A DNA stretch of 64,000 bases, from NCBI GenBank assembly GCA_021464415.1, contig CM038471.1, forward strand, positions 76,180,414 through 76,244,413, written 5' to 3'. Of this stretch, positions 1 through 12,738 are shown in pieces. Under the pieces are notes generated by a model. That model was not told the DNA's origin. It saw only the letters and a list, made by a program, of their open reading frames with translations, and did no database searches. Positions within the stretch are counted from its first letter, which is position 1, and every line of letters starts with the position of its first letter. A program made the translations under genes and the position numbers. Source of the DNA: Lonicera japonica. Taxonomy: Eukaryota; Streptophyta; Magnoliopsida; Dipsacales; Caprifoliaceae.

Positions 1-767
1 AAGGGCGTGTCTGCGCTGCGCTGTGCTATACGGTGGAGTACGGCGCAGATATCAGAAGGTACGGCTACCATTTTTCCCCCATGTTATTGAGAGACTTGGG
101 GATTTGGCAAAATAGCCTATCTGAAGGATTATAAGCCCACCCTAGCCTTGGCGGGTTTGGGTTTCGCAAATTACTGTCTTTTTGGGGTTTGTTGGGTTGA
201 TGTTCGTCAAAAAACATAAATTTGATCCAACACAATCTGAATATGCTATTTATTTTTTTAAAATATTAAATAACACAAACATAATATGGGTCGAGACAAG
301 TTCAATTAAAAAATATGTAATAAAAATTAGTTTGGATTTTTTAAAATAAAATTGTTATGGGTTAGAGTTCAAGTCGATGAAAACCTTCTTATCTAAAATT
401 TAGAATTTAACCCTTTTTGAAGCATTGCATTCCCTTTAGGTCTTTATGCCATGTAATTCTACAATGTTGATTTTTCCCTTTTGAGGGATCTCAAAAAAAA
501 AAAAAATTGGCATATTTCTAGATTATTTCAATATCCTAAAATGTTTGATATTTTGGAGTCAACAACTTGTGTCATGGTTGGCATTATCTTTGTCTTCATA
601 ATAAGAATATTATAAATTCGATTTACGTTGATGTGGAATCGAACCTTTTATTGTATTCACTTGTTGTGGTTTTAATCTTCTTCTTCTTCTTCTTCTTTTT
701 CCAATCATTTGTGGTAATTTTGTGTCCACTATTTATTAGGGTGGTTGTAGAATTGTATAAAAAAAAA
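1..767. repeat. Left copy of a local duplication, no gene
   Basis: From about 90 to 735 the sequence matches 2780-3990 over many blocks, for example the stretch around gggtcgagacaagtt and the stretch around gatattttggag. The match is collinear apart from indels and one large insertion in the right copy. Short reading frames here include a poly-Phe run from a CTT microsatellite near 680-700 and are not credible genes. No coding signal is visible. Confidence 0.6.
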
Positions 768-1154
768 GGGTAAAAAACACTAAATCCCCTCCAACTATCA
801 CTTTTTTGCACTAACCCCCCCCCATCTTTTAAAAGTGACACTAAACCCCCCTAAACTATTAAATATTATCACTTAACCCCCAAAATTACATAAATGCCCT
901 TGTACAAAGTTGGGTAAAAAACACTAAACCACCTCAAACTATCACTTTGTGGCATTAAACCCCCATGAACTATCACAACTTAACACTTTACCCCCTAATT
1001 TATAAAAGGACATTTATTTACAAGGGCATTTATGTAATTTTGGGGGTTAAGTGATAACATCTAATAGTTTAGGGGGGTTTAGTGTCACTTTTAAAAAATA
1101 TGAGGGTTTAGTGCAAAAAAGTGATAGTTGGAGGGGGTTTAGTGTTTTTTACCC
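768..1154. mobile_element. Mutator-type MITE with long terminal inverted repeats
   Basis: The left end begins gggtaaaaaacactaaa and the right end is its reverse complement (gtgttttttaccc). The inverted arms run about 130-140 bases on each side (about 768-905 and 1020-1154). An internal block near 910-1000 repeats the arm again, so the element may have been hit by a relative. Flanks are A-rich, so the target duplication cannot be fixed. No coding capacity. Confidence 0.65.
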
Positions 1155-1421
1155 TAATAAAAATTATATTATTGATATAATATTAAATCATTGTCTGTAT
1201 AAAAAAAAAATATTTTGGAAGGTTTTTAAAATGTTATTTAGAAGTTTCTGTATTTTTTTAAAAGTTCCTAAATTGGAATCAGAAAACTAACTAAAATTCC
1301 GAAAAGTTTTTAAAAAAATAAATAAAAAATTGAAGTGACTATTTTTATATGTAACTATATCTACGGTATGAATATAGAAATGTAACTTTTTCTAACGGCT
1401 TGTAGGAAAAATATAGATATG

Positions 1422-2317
1422 CAGGGGCGAAGGTATGTAGGGGCAGGGGGAGCAACCCCCCCCCTCCCTCCCCCCGGTTTGGGGCAGTTTTTTTTAAAAA
1501 AAAATAAATTTTTAGGGACTTAGATGCATAAAAATAAACTTGAGGGGGCATAATTGTAAGGTGCAAAAACTTTAGGAACCATTTGTAAATAGCAAACTTA
1601 AAAAGAACAACCCTAATTACTAACCCATCTCTTTCTCTTCTCTGCCAGAGATCCGCGCAGTTGCTACTTGATTGCTTCTTTTCTTTTCTTTTTCTCCACC
1701 ATTTCTACACCATTTTTCACCACTTCTTCACCACCACCGTGCCACCGTAGGTCCACCATCCACAGCTCATTCGTCGGCCACGACTTCTTCCATTTCATAG
1801 GTATATTTTCAGATCTATTTTTAAAAATTAGGGATTATATTATTTCTTAAATACTTGTATAATATTAGTTGTGTTTTTTTATTAATTGCAATGTTGAATA
1901 ATATTAAGTATATATTTTGAACTATTTATTAATTATTGAATATTTAGTTATTTAGTTTTGAATTTATAATTGTTGAATATTATGTTAGTTATATTATTAA
2001 TTAATTGTTGAATATTTAGTGTATATCTTGAACTATTTATTAATTACTAAATTTATAATTGTTGAATATTATTGTGTGCATAATAATAGTTGTCTTTATG
2101 CATTGCATAATTAATTGTTGTGTGTTCTTTATTATTGTATAAGAATGTTATTGTAATTTTCATAATTGTTCGCATTTGTTATTTGAATTGTATGAACTAA
2201 TATTATTAATACTATTATGTTTGCGTTCAAATTTTATGACTTTAAATATGATTTAGTGTGTTTTGATTTAAGACCAAATTTCTCCCTCCGTTGATAGAAT
2301 TCCTGGCTTCGCCACTG
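1422..2317. mobile_element. Non-autonomous hAT-type element
   Basis: The element starts CAGGGGCGAAGG and ends in the reverse complement of CAGTGGCGAAG. It is flanked by a perfect 8-bp direct repeat, tagatatg, at 1414-1421 and 2318-2325, the length expected for hAT transposition. The interior is AT-rich with a CT/CCA-rich block at 1625-1800. That block gives a short Ser/Pro/Thr-rich frame with no recognisable domain, so I do not call a gene. Confidence 0.8.
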
Positions 2318-2779
2318 TAGATATGCAAGTGTCTTAGTAATCACATTCTTAATTTTCACAACCCTCGCGAAATATTAACGATCCTCTCCTTTTCCAATTA
2401 AATTTCAGTGCAAAAAGATATAAGTGACTTAGTAAATTTGTAATTAATTTTTTATTTTTTTCACGAAATCCAATTCTCTCGGCAATGGTCATATTAAACA
2501 AAATTTTCACAAAAAAGAAGAAAAGATGTAAACCACATCACACAATTCAAAAAAAATTGGTTGTTACTTTTTTCAATAATTTTTCAACTTTTTATTTGTT
2601 TATCAAACGAAATATTGTTGCTTAAAGTGAATATATCTTGACTCCTGTCACTCTTGAATCTTTAACTTAAATGAAGGATTATAATGCAACAAAAAAAATA
2701 CGAGAGGACTCAAGGGTCCATTTAACATAGGAATAGATTACAGTTCCGAAAATTAAGGAAATTTTGGAAAAACCGAAGG
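2318..2779. other. Intergenic, nothing recognised
   Basis: AT-rich sequence with short A and T runs. I see no open frame, inverted repeat or motif. Confidence 0.5.
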
Positions 2780-3990
2780 CTTATCAGCCCACGGTAGCTT
2801 GGCTGGTTTGGGTTTTGCAAATTACAGTTTGTTTTGAGTTTGTTGGGTTGATGTTTGTATAAATTAAATATATGTGGGGACAATATAATGTGGGTCGAGA
2901 CAAGTTTAATTCAAAAGTATGCATCAGAAATTGGTTTGGATTTTCCAAAATAAAATTGTCTTGGGTTAGAGTTCGAGTTGTGCATATTAATAGGTAAATC
3001 GAGTCGATGCAAATCTTATTACCTAAAATTAAACATATAGGGCTCGTTTGCTTCGAGTTTTGGGAATGGAATGGGCATGGAATGGGAATACTTGATTCCT
3101 AGAAAGTTATTTTCCTGGCATCTAGGATGTCATGCCAATGTTTAGTTCAACCGGTAATAGGAATGGAATAAAGTATCAATTACAAAAATACACTTCTTTT
3201 TATAAGATGAAAAGGCATCACCTACTAATTTTTCAAAAGAGACAATTACTATAATAAATTACAAAAACTACACATGCCTAGTTAATAACTATCCTATAAA
3301 AATTGTAATTTTTGTAATTAAAAAAAAATTACAACAGGAAAAAAGTTCCAAATAATTTTTTTTTCATTTTTGTGCAGCAGCGTAATTAAAAAAAAGTTCC
3401 AAACAATATTTTCATACACTGATAAAAAAAGAATTATTTATTCATAAGGAAGAGTGTTATTTTAGTCTTAACATGAAAAAATTAAAAAAGATGCTCATTG
3501 GTAATGGTTTATTCCTTATGATTTAAATGGGAGAACTTGGGGGGAAAGGTTTGTTCCTGGAATCATTTATTCCATACTTAAAACTTGAACCAAACGCGAG
3601 AATCGTTTCGGAATGGAATGTAGCATTCCTGGAATGGTTTAAATCTTGAACCAAACGAGCCAATAACTCTTATCGAGGCATTGCATTCTCTTACGGTTTT
3701 TATGCCACGTAACTCCACAATGTTGATTTTTCCCTTTTATGGGATCTAAAAAAAATAAAAAATACTAAGCATATTTCTAAATTATTTCAATTTTCTAAAA
3801 AGTTCAAAGTCTGATATTTTGGAGCCGACAACTAGGTTCATAGTTGGCGTTCAACTTGGTTCATAGCTGGCGTTATCTTTGTCTTCGTAATAAAAATGCT
3901 ACAAATTAGGTATTGTTTTAATCTTCTTTCTTTTTTTCCCAATCATTTGTTGTAATTTCTTTTTTTCTCCCAATCATTTGTTGTAATTAT
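2780..3990. repeat. Right copy of the local duplication, interrupted by a MITE
   Basis: This is the partner of 90-735. The matching blocks are 2780-3035 and 3665-3990; the gap between them is the MITE at 3040-3662, which the left copy lacks. It keeps the same order of landmarks (ttgttgggttgatgtt, gggtcgagacaag, gatattttggag) with many substitutions, so the duplication is old. Confidence 0.6.
3040..3662. mobile_element. MITE with GGGCTCGTTTG ends
   Basis: The left end gggctcgtttgcttcgag and the right end cttgaaccaaacgagcc are inverted repeats. The subterminal part is rich in ggaatggaatggg and its complement, a layout I know from abundant plant MITEs. The flanks read ata on both sides, a possible 3-bp target duplication. 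The left duplicated copy (about 400-420) provides an approximate empty site. No open frame of interest inside. Confidence 0.65.
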
Positions 3991-4017
3991 GTGTCTACAT
4001 ATTGTTAAAAAATTGTA

Positions 4018-4728
4018 AAGTAAATGACACTACAAACCCTTAAACTATGTCATAAGTTTCAATTAAACCCTTCAACTCAATTTTGTATCAATTGAGCCCT
4101 TAAACTATTCAAATTGAACACTAGTGGACCTTCCGTCCAAATCATCCATTAAATCAAACGGATTGATATTTTTTTTGGTCATTAATAAGGTTAATTGAAA
4201 AAAAGGGAAGAAAATTGGAAGAAGAAAGAGAAAGAAGTAAAATAATTTAGAAAATCATAACTTAGAAAACTCAAAATAAGATATCTATGTACAAATTTAC
4301 ACATATATAAATACATGTGAACCCATATATATATATATATATATAAATGTATCATTGAAATAAAACTAATTTAATTGATACACTTATCTATGTAAATATG
4401 TACATAAATTTCTTATTTTGGGTTTTCTAAGTTATGATTTTTGTGATTTGTACAACAAAAATAAAGATGAAAGAAGTAAGATGGCGGAGGAGGAAGAATT
4501 GGCTTGACATTTTAACAAAATAATTAATGTTGCTGTAGCACTTTAATAACAATCCTTAAGTATTCTATATATTTTTCTAATTTATTTAAACTCATCAGAT
4601 TTAACGGAGGATTTGGATGGAAGGGCCATTAGTGTTCAATTTCAATAGTTTAAAGGCTCAATTAATACAAAATTGAAGCTTAATTGAAACTAAGGATATA
4701 GTTTGAAGACCTTTGGTGTCATTTACTC
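4018..4728. mobile_element. Mutator-type MITE with a 9-bp target duplication
   Basis: The terminal inverted repeats begin agtaaatgacac and extend about 130 bases: the left arm carries the attaaacccttcaa type sequence and the right arm carries its complement. The perfect direct repeat aaaattgta lies at 4009-4017 and 4729-4737. A 9-bp duplication with long inverted repeats is diagnostic of Mutator-like transposition. The 711-bp body holds a TA microsatellite (about 4327-4343) and no transposase. Confidence 0.8.
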
Positions 4729-4737
4729 AAAATTGTA

Positions 4738-6944
4738 TACTCAAAATTGTATAAAATAATAATATTAATATTAATATTATAATTATTTTGGTCCCAATTT
4801 ACTTTCTCTCTTAATCATCTATCAACCCCGTCCAGGTAGAGTATGTTGCAACGATGCACAGACCTTCTATTTTATACCTCTCTAATGCCTCTTTACTTCA
4901 CCATCCACCCGATGTGGGACAAGAATATGCCCATATGAAGCTGTGTTTTTCTCTTGATCAGAATGGTCCCTCGAATGCTTGTTTAAACGACATCAACAAT
5001 GAACTGCCAAATACATGAACCTCTTCTACACTCGTGGCTTCAAAAAAATAGGTTGCACAAAATAAAGTTGGCCTTTGAGTTTGATGTGTTCTAGTCTCTA
5101 GTGACTTATACTTTAAACATCGACATCTTTGATATTGTGACTTAATTATTATATCTCATAAATTATAACCTCGATCTTACGGTTGTTAAAATAATTTATG
5201 TTAAAGTATATCATAAGAAACATGTTAAGAATTCATAAATAAAAAGAATAAGAACCTAATAAACATTAACCCTCATGACATACTTTAACATTTTTCTTGT
5301 TAATACAGTTTGTAGATATTGGTGATATAACTCATATGTATTCTTATATATTTGTCACATTTTATGTATTAATAATTTACCGAATTGAATTTATAATGCT
5401 AGAGAACATTGCACAAGCGGCACTTCACGGAACCTCCCTAAGGATGTCACCCACAAGAATTAAAGTTTAAGTTATAATTAGGTTTATTGAACTCTTTGGA
5501 AAATATAAATTACTAAAGGTCTTTCTTTACAAATTGGTTTAGTCACAGTTTTAGTAATTTTATGCGATTAGGTTGTAACTCGTGCTGAATGTACTATCTT
5601 TATTTTTATATATTTTTAAGATTTAAAAGATATTGTCTCTTATTATATAGATTTGTACTTCATAAAGACAATCTCCCCAAAGTATTAACAGCAACACCTT
5701 CCAAATTTTCTTTTTATTTTTCATTCCATCAACAATGAATATGATTACATTTTTAAAAAAAATATTTTTTTAAAAAAAAATATGTTAAATAAATAAAAAT
5801 GAGCCTCCTTGTTTTAAAGGTAATATATAAGCCGAAAGTATATATAAAGACCATCTCTATGGCTTATCTATGACGGCGTCTGTTTTTTCCTTACTTGTTA
5901 AACTATTTGACATTGTATATAAGTAGTTTGCATTGCTCCAAAAATTCCTTGTCAAAGAATTACTCATTTCAAAGCTTAAAACCATAGACCCTAAAATAAT
6001 AAAATAATTTGTTTGGAATTTAGGTAGGGAGAATTACTCATTTCAAAGCTTAAAACCATAGACACTAAAACAATAAAATAATTTGTTTAGAATTTAGGTA
6101 GGGACCGCGCAAGCGCAGGCTCCCACTGTCAAAAATTAAGACGTACAATCTCCACAAAGGAAAATGTTAGGCTAGTGCACCTCCGTCATATTGTGCAATG
6201 GATATCAAAAGTCTAGGCCATGAGCCTTCTTGATCACCCATTTGACCCCGTCCAGGTATGTAAGTTCAAGTTTAAAAATCTTCCCCTTTTTATAAACACT
6301 CATCTTTCCTTGTAACCTCTAAATCCGATGTGGGAATGCTTTTAGACAAACTCAGCTGGGACCTAGAACCAACTATTTAGAGTAACGGTACACCTTTGTT
6401 AAATATTTCCTTTAGTTACTATCAAACGGACAATAATTTAGTATTTACATTTCTTTTACCGGTGAATTATATTAAATGTGCCTTTTTGAACTTGAGAGTA
6501 TTTGAGTTTGATTCTCATTTGATAAACAAAAGGAAAAAACAAAAAAAATCTAATATATGTTCTCTTTCTAATACATGGTGACATAACATTATGTATTCAA
6601 GTTATGCCCTATATATTTTGTATCAATCAAGAATTATAGTTAGGTTAATTTTGTATAAAGTTTACGATGAACTCAATTCGTGGACCAATGTGTTGGTTTA
6701 TTTTATTTTATTTTATCTCAAATTAAAATTTTCACTTCTTTTATATAATCCATATGTACGAAATTTAATAATAAAATATAAATTGGATTACTGGTGAATT
6801 GATTTCGTTGAAATTTTTGGTTTTCTAAATAGTAGTGAACTAAACCCCTCTTCGTACAGTGGATGGACGTCAATGTCAATTCCTTCTGCAAACCCACTTA
6901 AATTTGGTGATTTTTTGTGAATATATACCACAATTATAACTTCC
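4738..6944. other. Gene-free AT-rich stretch
   Basis: Mostly AT-rich intergenic sequence. Two places (about 4815-4925 and 6240-6340) share ccccgtccaggta followed by a ccgatgtggga box, a layout often seen at the edges of LTR elements, but I could not find terminal repeats. Open frames up to 68 codons near 6396-6797 lack recognisable motifs and are judged chance. Confidence 0.45.
5957..6104 (+). repeat. Two tandem 74-bp repeats
   Basis: A unit beginning gaattactcatttcaaagc and ending ggtaggga occurs at 5957-6030 and again immediately at 6031-6104 with only a few substitutions. It is a simple local tandem duplication. Confidence 0.85.
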
Positions 6945-7083
6945 ATTTTAAACAATAATTTCATCATGTTGACTTAGTTCAAATATAGTATAATTCGGTC
7001 GTCGCTATCGGAAGCCATCATATACATTGACAATTCAACATCCATTAACCACCAAGCAAAAGCATAAATTGTAATAAATTAGG
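6945..7083. repeat. Duplicated block, left part (partner near 31805)
   Basis: The sequence around gttcaaatatagtataattcgg and the following ttgacaattcaacatccatta matches 31805-31945 in the same orientation. Together with 10090-10400 it forms one side of a segmental duplication. Confidence 0.65.
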
Positions 7084-9415
7084 ATATGCCCATGCATCCG
7101 GCACTATTAAAATTAATTATGATAATTAATAAATGAGTTACTATTATACGTTACTATATATATTGTGACAATCGTAATTAAGTTTCTTTTAACATTAAGG
7201 TGTTGGGTTAGTATGGTTTGGTCAAATTCGAGTTGGGAACTAACATGTATAATAAACGGATCGTGTCGAGTTAGTATAGATAACATGATTAACTTGAAAT
7301 TGATATGTTTAAACTCAGTTAGACAGGTGAAATAATTTTTATTTATTTGGGTAATGATATTAGTATTATACAAAAAATACTTTAACACTTTAAAATCATC
7401 TTTAATGACTAAAAAGTGTCCCAAAAAATTCATATAAAATATCACTAAAAATAATGTTAAATTATTAGAATATTTTTGTGAAGGGCTGACATCATTACTT
7501 TTATTATGTAACTTACTTTAAAATGCCTATTTGACGCACAATTTAATTATATTAATCTAGTGATATCGGAAAATATAAATATTACATTAATGCTTGACCA
7601 ACTGCCGCCACGCACTGCGAGCAGTGATTAGTTGAGATACCCGAAAGCCAGCCCAGATACCCCGTGAGGTAACTCTCGAACAAAAAAAATCATGTTAATT
7701 ATAAAACTATTAATTTGTACCCTGATTTACACGCAAATATACTTGCATGTCCCCCATCTCTCTTCTGTTCTCCCCTCTTTCTCACTTTCTTTCTCCTCGT
7801 CTCCGTGTGTAGCACAATCAAATTTTAAAATTATTTTTTTTAAAAAAATCAAGTAAAATTTTAGAATCAGAATTATGATATTTAAATTCAAAATTCAAAC
7901 ACACATTAACCTGACATAAAAATATTTTAATTAAAAACCTAGCCATTAAAACCCAAGAAATTTATAACCTCCACCATATCACATTTCTTGATCCTCACCC
8001 CACCGTAACTCCACCCATAAAATCCATAAACTTTGATCAATCCATCTTCAATAGAACTGAATAATCCAATTAAATAGTGTCAACAACCACTAAAACAAAG
8101 TAAAGAGGAAAAATGCAAAGAAAAAAAAAATGAGCAAGGTAACAATTAGAGGGATAGTTTTGTGAAGAGAAGAAAATTTTAGAGAGAGAGAGATAGAAAG
8201 AATATCGGTGAAGATTAAGAAATAGAATTCTATCAAAAAAATGTTCGAATTTCAGAGAAAGAGAGAGTTGGGTTGTAGGTCATAGTGAAAAAATAAAGAA
8301 AAATAAAATTGACCTAGATAAATTTTACACCATTGGATTTGTTGGAACCACTTATAGCAGCACGATTATTATTATGGAACCACTTATAGTCGCACGATTA
8401 TTATTATTATTATTATTATCAATTTCCTTTTTAGCATAGGTGAAAAAGTGAGTCATATTATGATTATTTGTCAACTAAATATAAATTTTAGCGATATAAT
8501 ATTTAGATTTAAAAATCAACTTCCTTGTATTTGTTAAGCAAACACAAAATTTTAAATTATTTTATTTTCAAATATGTAATTTTTGAATTTTAAAGCTAAA
8601 TCCAATTCTTCAATCTAAACACACCCTAAAAGAAAATAGGAAATAAATTAAAATAGAAGTAAATTTTGATTAGGAATCTAAATTAAAATGGAATCTAAAT
8701 TAATACAATTATAAATTAATTTTAATTAGTGGATATACTTCTCAATTTTGAAAAGGGTAATATTATCAAGATTTGTTCAAAATTTTCATAAATTAAGGCT
8801 GGATTAATCATAAGATATCGCGGATAGAAACAAAATCACGCTTGTCATAATACTTATAATCTACTACGGGCCAAGATCGTTACAATCTTTATATGGTAAG
8901 CACATATAATTTATGTGTATAATATCTTTTGACACACTTCTTTAATCATACTATCAAGAAAAAAATTACATTACGTACATTGTTTATTAATTGGTTGTTT
9001 CTATTATATTAAAATTATTTTACTAAATTATTTGACAGTCACATTATGCCTAGTTTTTACATCTCTTTTAAGTCATTTTACTAATTCCACTGACATATTA
9101 TGCATATAATAATTTTACGTCCCATGACAGTCATATTACTGATTATTTGTAATATGTATGTTTCTTAAATGGGTTTATGTATGTAAGAATATGAATTATT
9201 TGACTTTATTCAAAAATGATTATATTTCATCTAACTATTACAGTTCATTTATGCAGGAATATTATGTCATTATAAAATTGCTTATTATTTTTATTTATCA
9301 AATAAAAACTTATTTTACAATGAACTATCATAAAATTTATTCTTGCTAGTGGTCACATCATTTACCAAGTTCAATCACCGAATGGTTGACATTTGTTCTA
9401 GACATTTAAAGAGAT
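7084..9415. other. Gene-free AT-rich stretch
   Basis: No coding signal; the longest frames (a minus-strand one at 7113-7445) are low-complexity. A short duplication, ggaaccacttatag followed by c/t cgcacgattatt, occurs at about 8343 and 8376 and runs into an (ATT)n microsatellite at about 8397-8420. A GA/TC-rich patch lies at 8180-8270. Confidence 0.45.
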
Positions 9416-9418
9416 TTA

Positions 9419-9947
9419 GTGCTTGTTTGGTGGAGATTTTAAAACATGTTTTTAGATAAATTTTTGGGAAATGTGAAATTAAGTTGAAAAGTGAATTTAA
9501 TTTTTGTTGGAGTTTTTTTAACAAATTCAAAAAAACTCATTAAAAAAATTCAAAAAAATAGTCACAATGGCTATTATTTTATAGATCTCGATAAGTAGAT
9601 TTCAAATATATATTTTTTATTCAATTATGATTTTTGAATTTAATGTTACGGTATTTTAAAAATTTTATGAGAGAGAAAGTAAAGTGAAGTAAATTTTTTG
9701 TTGGAGTTTTTTTCAACAAATTCAAAAAAACTCATTAAAAAAATTCAAAAAATAGTCACAATGATTCTTATTTTATAGATCTCGATAAGTAGATTTCAAA
9801 TATATATTTTTTTATCCGATTCCAATTTTTGAATTTAAAGTTATGGTGTTTTAAAATTTTTATGAGAGAAAGTAAAATGAAGTAAATTTTGGGAAGTGCG
9901 AAGTAAATTTCAAAAACTTGATTTTAAAATTTCTACCAAACACCACC
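9419..9947. mobile_element. Tourist-like MITE (PIF/Harbinger type) with internal tandem duplication
   Basis: The left end GTGCTTGTTTGGTGG and the right end CCAAACACCACC form imperfect inverted repeats. The direct repeat TTA flanks at 9416-9418 and 9948-9950, the PIF/Harbinger signature. Inside, a roughly 200-bp unit (around tgttggagtttttt to gagagaaagtaaa) is present twice in tandem, about 9500-9690 and 9700-9890. No coding capacity. Confidence 0.7.
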
Positions 9948-9950
9948 TTA

Positions 9951-10400
9951 ATAATTATTGTTAGGGAGAGAATAAAAAAAATAAAAAGATGTTGTATAAG
10001 TGGAAAAAAAAATATTTTACATTTAGGACAATGGTCATATCAAGTTCCTTGATTTGTATTATAGATTACTGCATTCCAACTTATAAGTTACTATTCTACC
10101 TACTTTCATATATAATTTTTTAAGAGATGCGTCCATATATTTTGAAAAAGAAACAAATCAACGGTTTTTATTGTCAAAGAATAAATTTTTATTGGCACAA
10201 GAGGAGTATTATCTTGAATTGGTTGGCCCCCATTTTGACAAATTATGTACTTATCATGTTTTGTTCTTAAAAAGGAAAAAAACTTATTTTTATCAAGAGA
10301 ATTGGTAAGTTAGTTATGTTTCCAAAAAAGGAAACTTGAATTATAGTCTTGGATGTCTCAGTGAAAACCTAACACTTAATTTAGGAGGTAGGAATAATAT
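9951..10400. repeat. Duplicated block, right part (partner 31965-32610)
   Basis: From about 10090 the sequence (ctactttcatata, then gcacaagaggagta, then ttggatgtctca) runs parallel to 31970-32610. The partner carries an extra MITE at 32040-32342. There is no open frame in either copy. Confidence 0.65.
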
Positions 10401-11170
10401 ATTTTAGCATAGATAAATAAAAATTAAGGGAATACTTTATAGATGTTCTTACAATTTCACGTTTCATATAAGATACAATGAATCTCGATCTCTTTATTTA
10501 TTTTTTGTCTCCCACAAGATATATGATTCTATAAAGATTTTTCGATGTCAATATTTCATACTAAATTCGGCAACTCGTCACTAAATTATGATACCAAATT
10601 ATAGTGTAAGACCCTTTATTCTCATCCCAATTTTTTCATACTTTGGACAAATCGCCGCTAATGTGTCTTCATTCAAAACTTTTGTTTCGATTGCAAAAAA
10701 AAAAAGATGAGGCCAAGGCTTTTGGCCGTAAAGGTGACGCCTCTCAATGTAGAACACATAGCCATCGAACCATAAGCTTTCTCCTCTCCGTTTCTTATTC
10801 AAAAAATCACATACTAGTACATGCTCTAGTGGGAACAAAAAATATCCTCGGGGAGCCCTTCTCATCATTTTTATAGATATTTGTTTCGATTGTTAAGTTA
10901 TCTAATTTTTATGCTTGTTTCTGCATTCAAAACTTTTGTTTCGAATGTTAAGTTATCTAATGTCAAAGTTGAAAAAAGGTAGTGTTAACATGTGCCCAAT
11001 ATGCCATAAATAAAAAATTATGTATTTTATGTTGTGCTTTTATTGTTTAAATATTTAGATTCTTAAAATTATTAGTAAAAAAATATTGAAAAATTTATAG
11101 GCAAATTTGAAATATGAGAAATAACCATTTGAAAGCAATGAATAGTAATAAATTGTATGAAATATCATAT
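10401..11170. other. Intergenic, no supported gene
   Basis: Overlapping frames on both strands at 10599-10876 arise from a GC-richer patch; neither has a recognisable domain or a conserved neighbour. The phrase ttcaaaacttttgtttcga is repeated near 10672 and 10926. Confidence 0.4.
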
Positions 11171-12690
11171 AATTGTTGTTGGTGCTAAAAATTATAAGGT
11201 TGTTTTCAGCACCATACGGTCAATTGATTATAACAAATGATTAGAGTAGTAAAAGGGAAAGTGCTGAATTTAAAAGAGTCAATAATTTATAGAGGAGGTT
11301 GGCCTCGTATGAAGATACGGGTTAATCATCCCCTATGAAATGGAGCTCGGAGCTCGGTTTGCCTTGTATTAATAATAGATTAACAAGTGTACAAACTCAC
11401 AAATGTCTCTCTAGTCACTCTATTTAATATTACAGTATTGGGGAGCTAAGCTAACACTAGTTTAGTCTCTCGTAAAGAGGAGCGAAAACTAACTGCCTGT
11501 ATACCTCTCTGTTTGTTAATGGTATATATTTTATCTCTCTCTGGTTCTTCTTATTGAAAAACTTATTATTGCTTGGTTGGTGGGGGTAAAATACCCCTTG
11601 TATATATACGACTTGATGTTTAGGGCTCTCAGAGTATCTGGAGCCATTTTATCAGTTTGGCCTTAATAAATTTCGGTGCATGTTGGTTTGCATTTAATGA
11701 AAATAAGGGAAACTTTACTATCCCCATGCTCTTGCTAACATTGACAGAGTTTAGGTGATGGAAAGAGATAAACAACTTTGTCAGGCTTCGCAGTTCGTCG
11801 TCCGCAACCAATGAATACCCTAGGGGATCCATTTTTCTTACAAGGTCATAATAGTAGCTCTTTGCAATCGATGCTGAACGTGGGCGGACACATGTTAGCT
11901 CGAGGTTGGCGGGGCAAATTGAGTTATTAATTGCACCATCAATTGCCCCATATCCTTGTCATTCAGCTCAGGGGAGCTGGTTAAGGAGGATAAGAATCCA
12001 CGCTTAGTTTACTTAGGAGAACTTTCGAGCTTTGTTTATCGAGCGGCATGCATGGGGGCCCTCAAGGGAGGTCAGAATCGATTTTTGCCTTAAATATGGT
12101 AGATATCCCGAATTTAAGAGTCTCCGACCTGGTTCGAGCTCTTTGGCGCGACTGTTACTTTTTAATGAGTACGGTCGTTTTGCATTCTTTGGAGATTGTG
12201 CTGGCGCGTGGCAGTGGGTCTTCAAGCGGACACTATTGATTTTTGAAAAAACACTTAACTTCTCCCTTTCTTACTTTCTTATTTCCCTTTATTCTTCTCT
12301 TAAGCCTCAAACACTTTAGAACCCTTAAAAACTCCACTCAGCGGACCCTCCCTTACTCTGGCTTACAAACCCTCTTTAGATCACAACTTCATGAGGTTTT
12401 CGAGTGTGGCCCTAGTAAATTTTATTGACCGTGTTCCGCATTTCGCCCCTAACACCTCTATACATTCCTTAACAATTGCCTCAACATAAGAACTAGAAAT
12501 ATATGTACATCAGGGTTCTTCTGCTGGTCACGAGGGCTCTTCGACGGGAAACACGCCCATCCTCCCCGAAGTCAGGTCCATCGAAATCGTGGACAGCGAG
12601 GATGAGGTAAATAATATTTATTAAGAACGATATATTTTTTACTTATGTTTTATTTTAGTACAAAAAAAAGTGTGGTGTGTAGTTTTTTGT
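11171..12690. other. Unclassified GC-richer segment, possibly retroelement debris
   Basis: Base composition rises here, and ctcgg-rich and TC-rich blocks (11340-11370, 12240-12380) resemble LTR sequence. A short acidic coding-like piece near 12515-12605, reading towards EIVDSEDE, has the flavour of a decayed transposon protein. I could not find matching terminal repeats or a domain, and frames at 11629-11832 and 12032-12319 on either strand are unsupported. Confidence 0.3.
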
Positions 12691-12738
12691 TTTTTTTTAA
12701 CAGCAAGAAAACAAAAGCCTAAGAATGCAACAGAACAG

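Noticed and set aside
667..715. Poly-Phe protein from CTT repeat
   Set aside because: Microsatellite translation, not a gene.
10599..10876. Overlapping open frames on both strands (77-89 codons)
   Set aside because: No recognisable motif, strongly biased by a GC-richer patch, and mutually antisense; nothing supports either as a gene.
12032..12319. 95-codon plus-strand frame and nested alternatives
   Set aside because: Overlaps other frames on both strands in a GC-rich, LTR-like segment; no domain or start context to prefer one.
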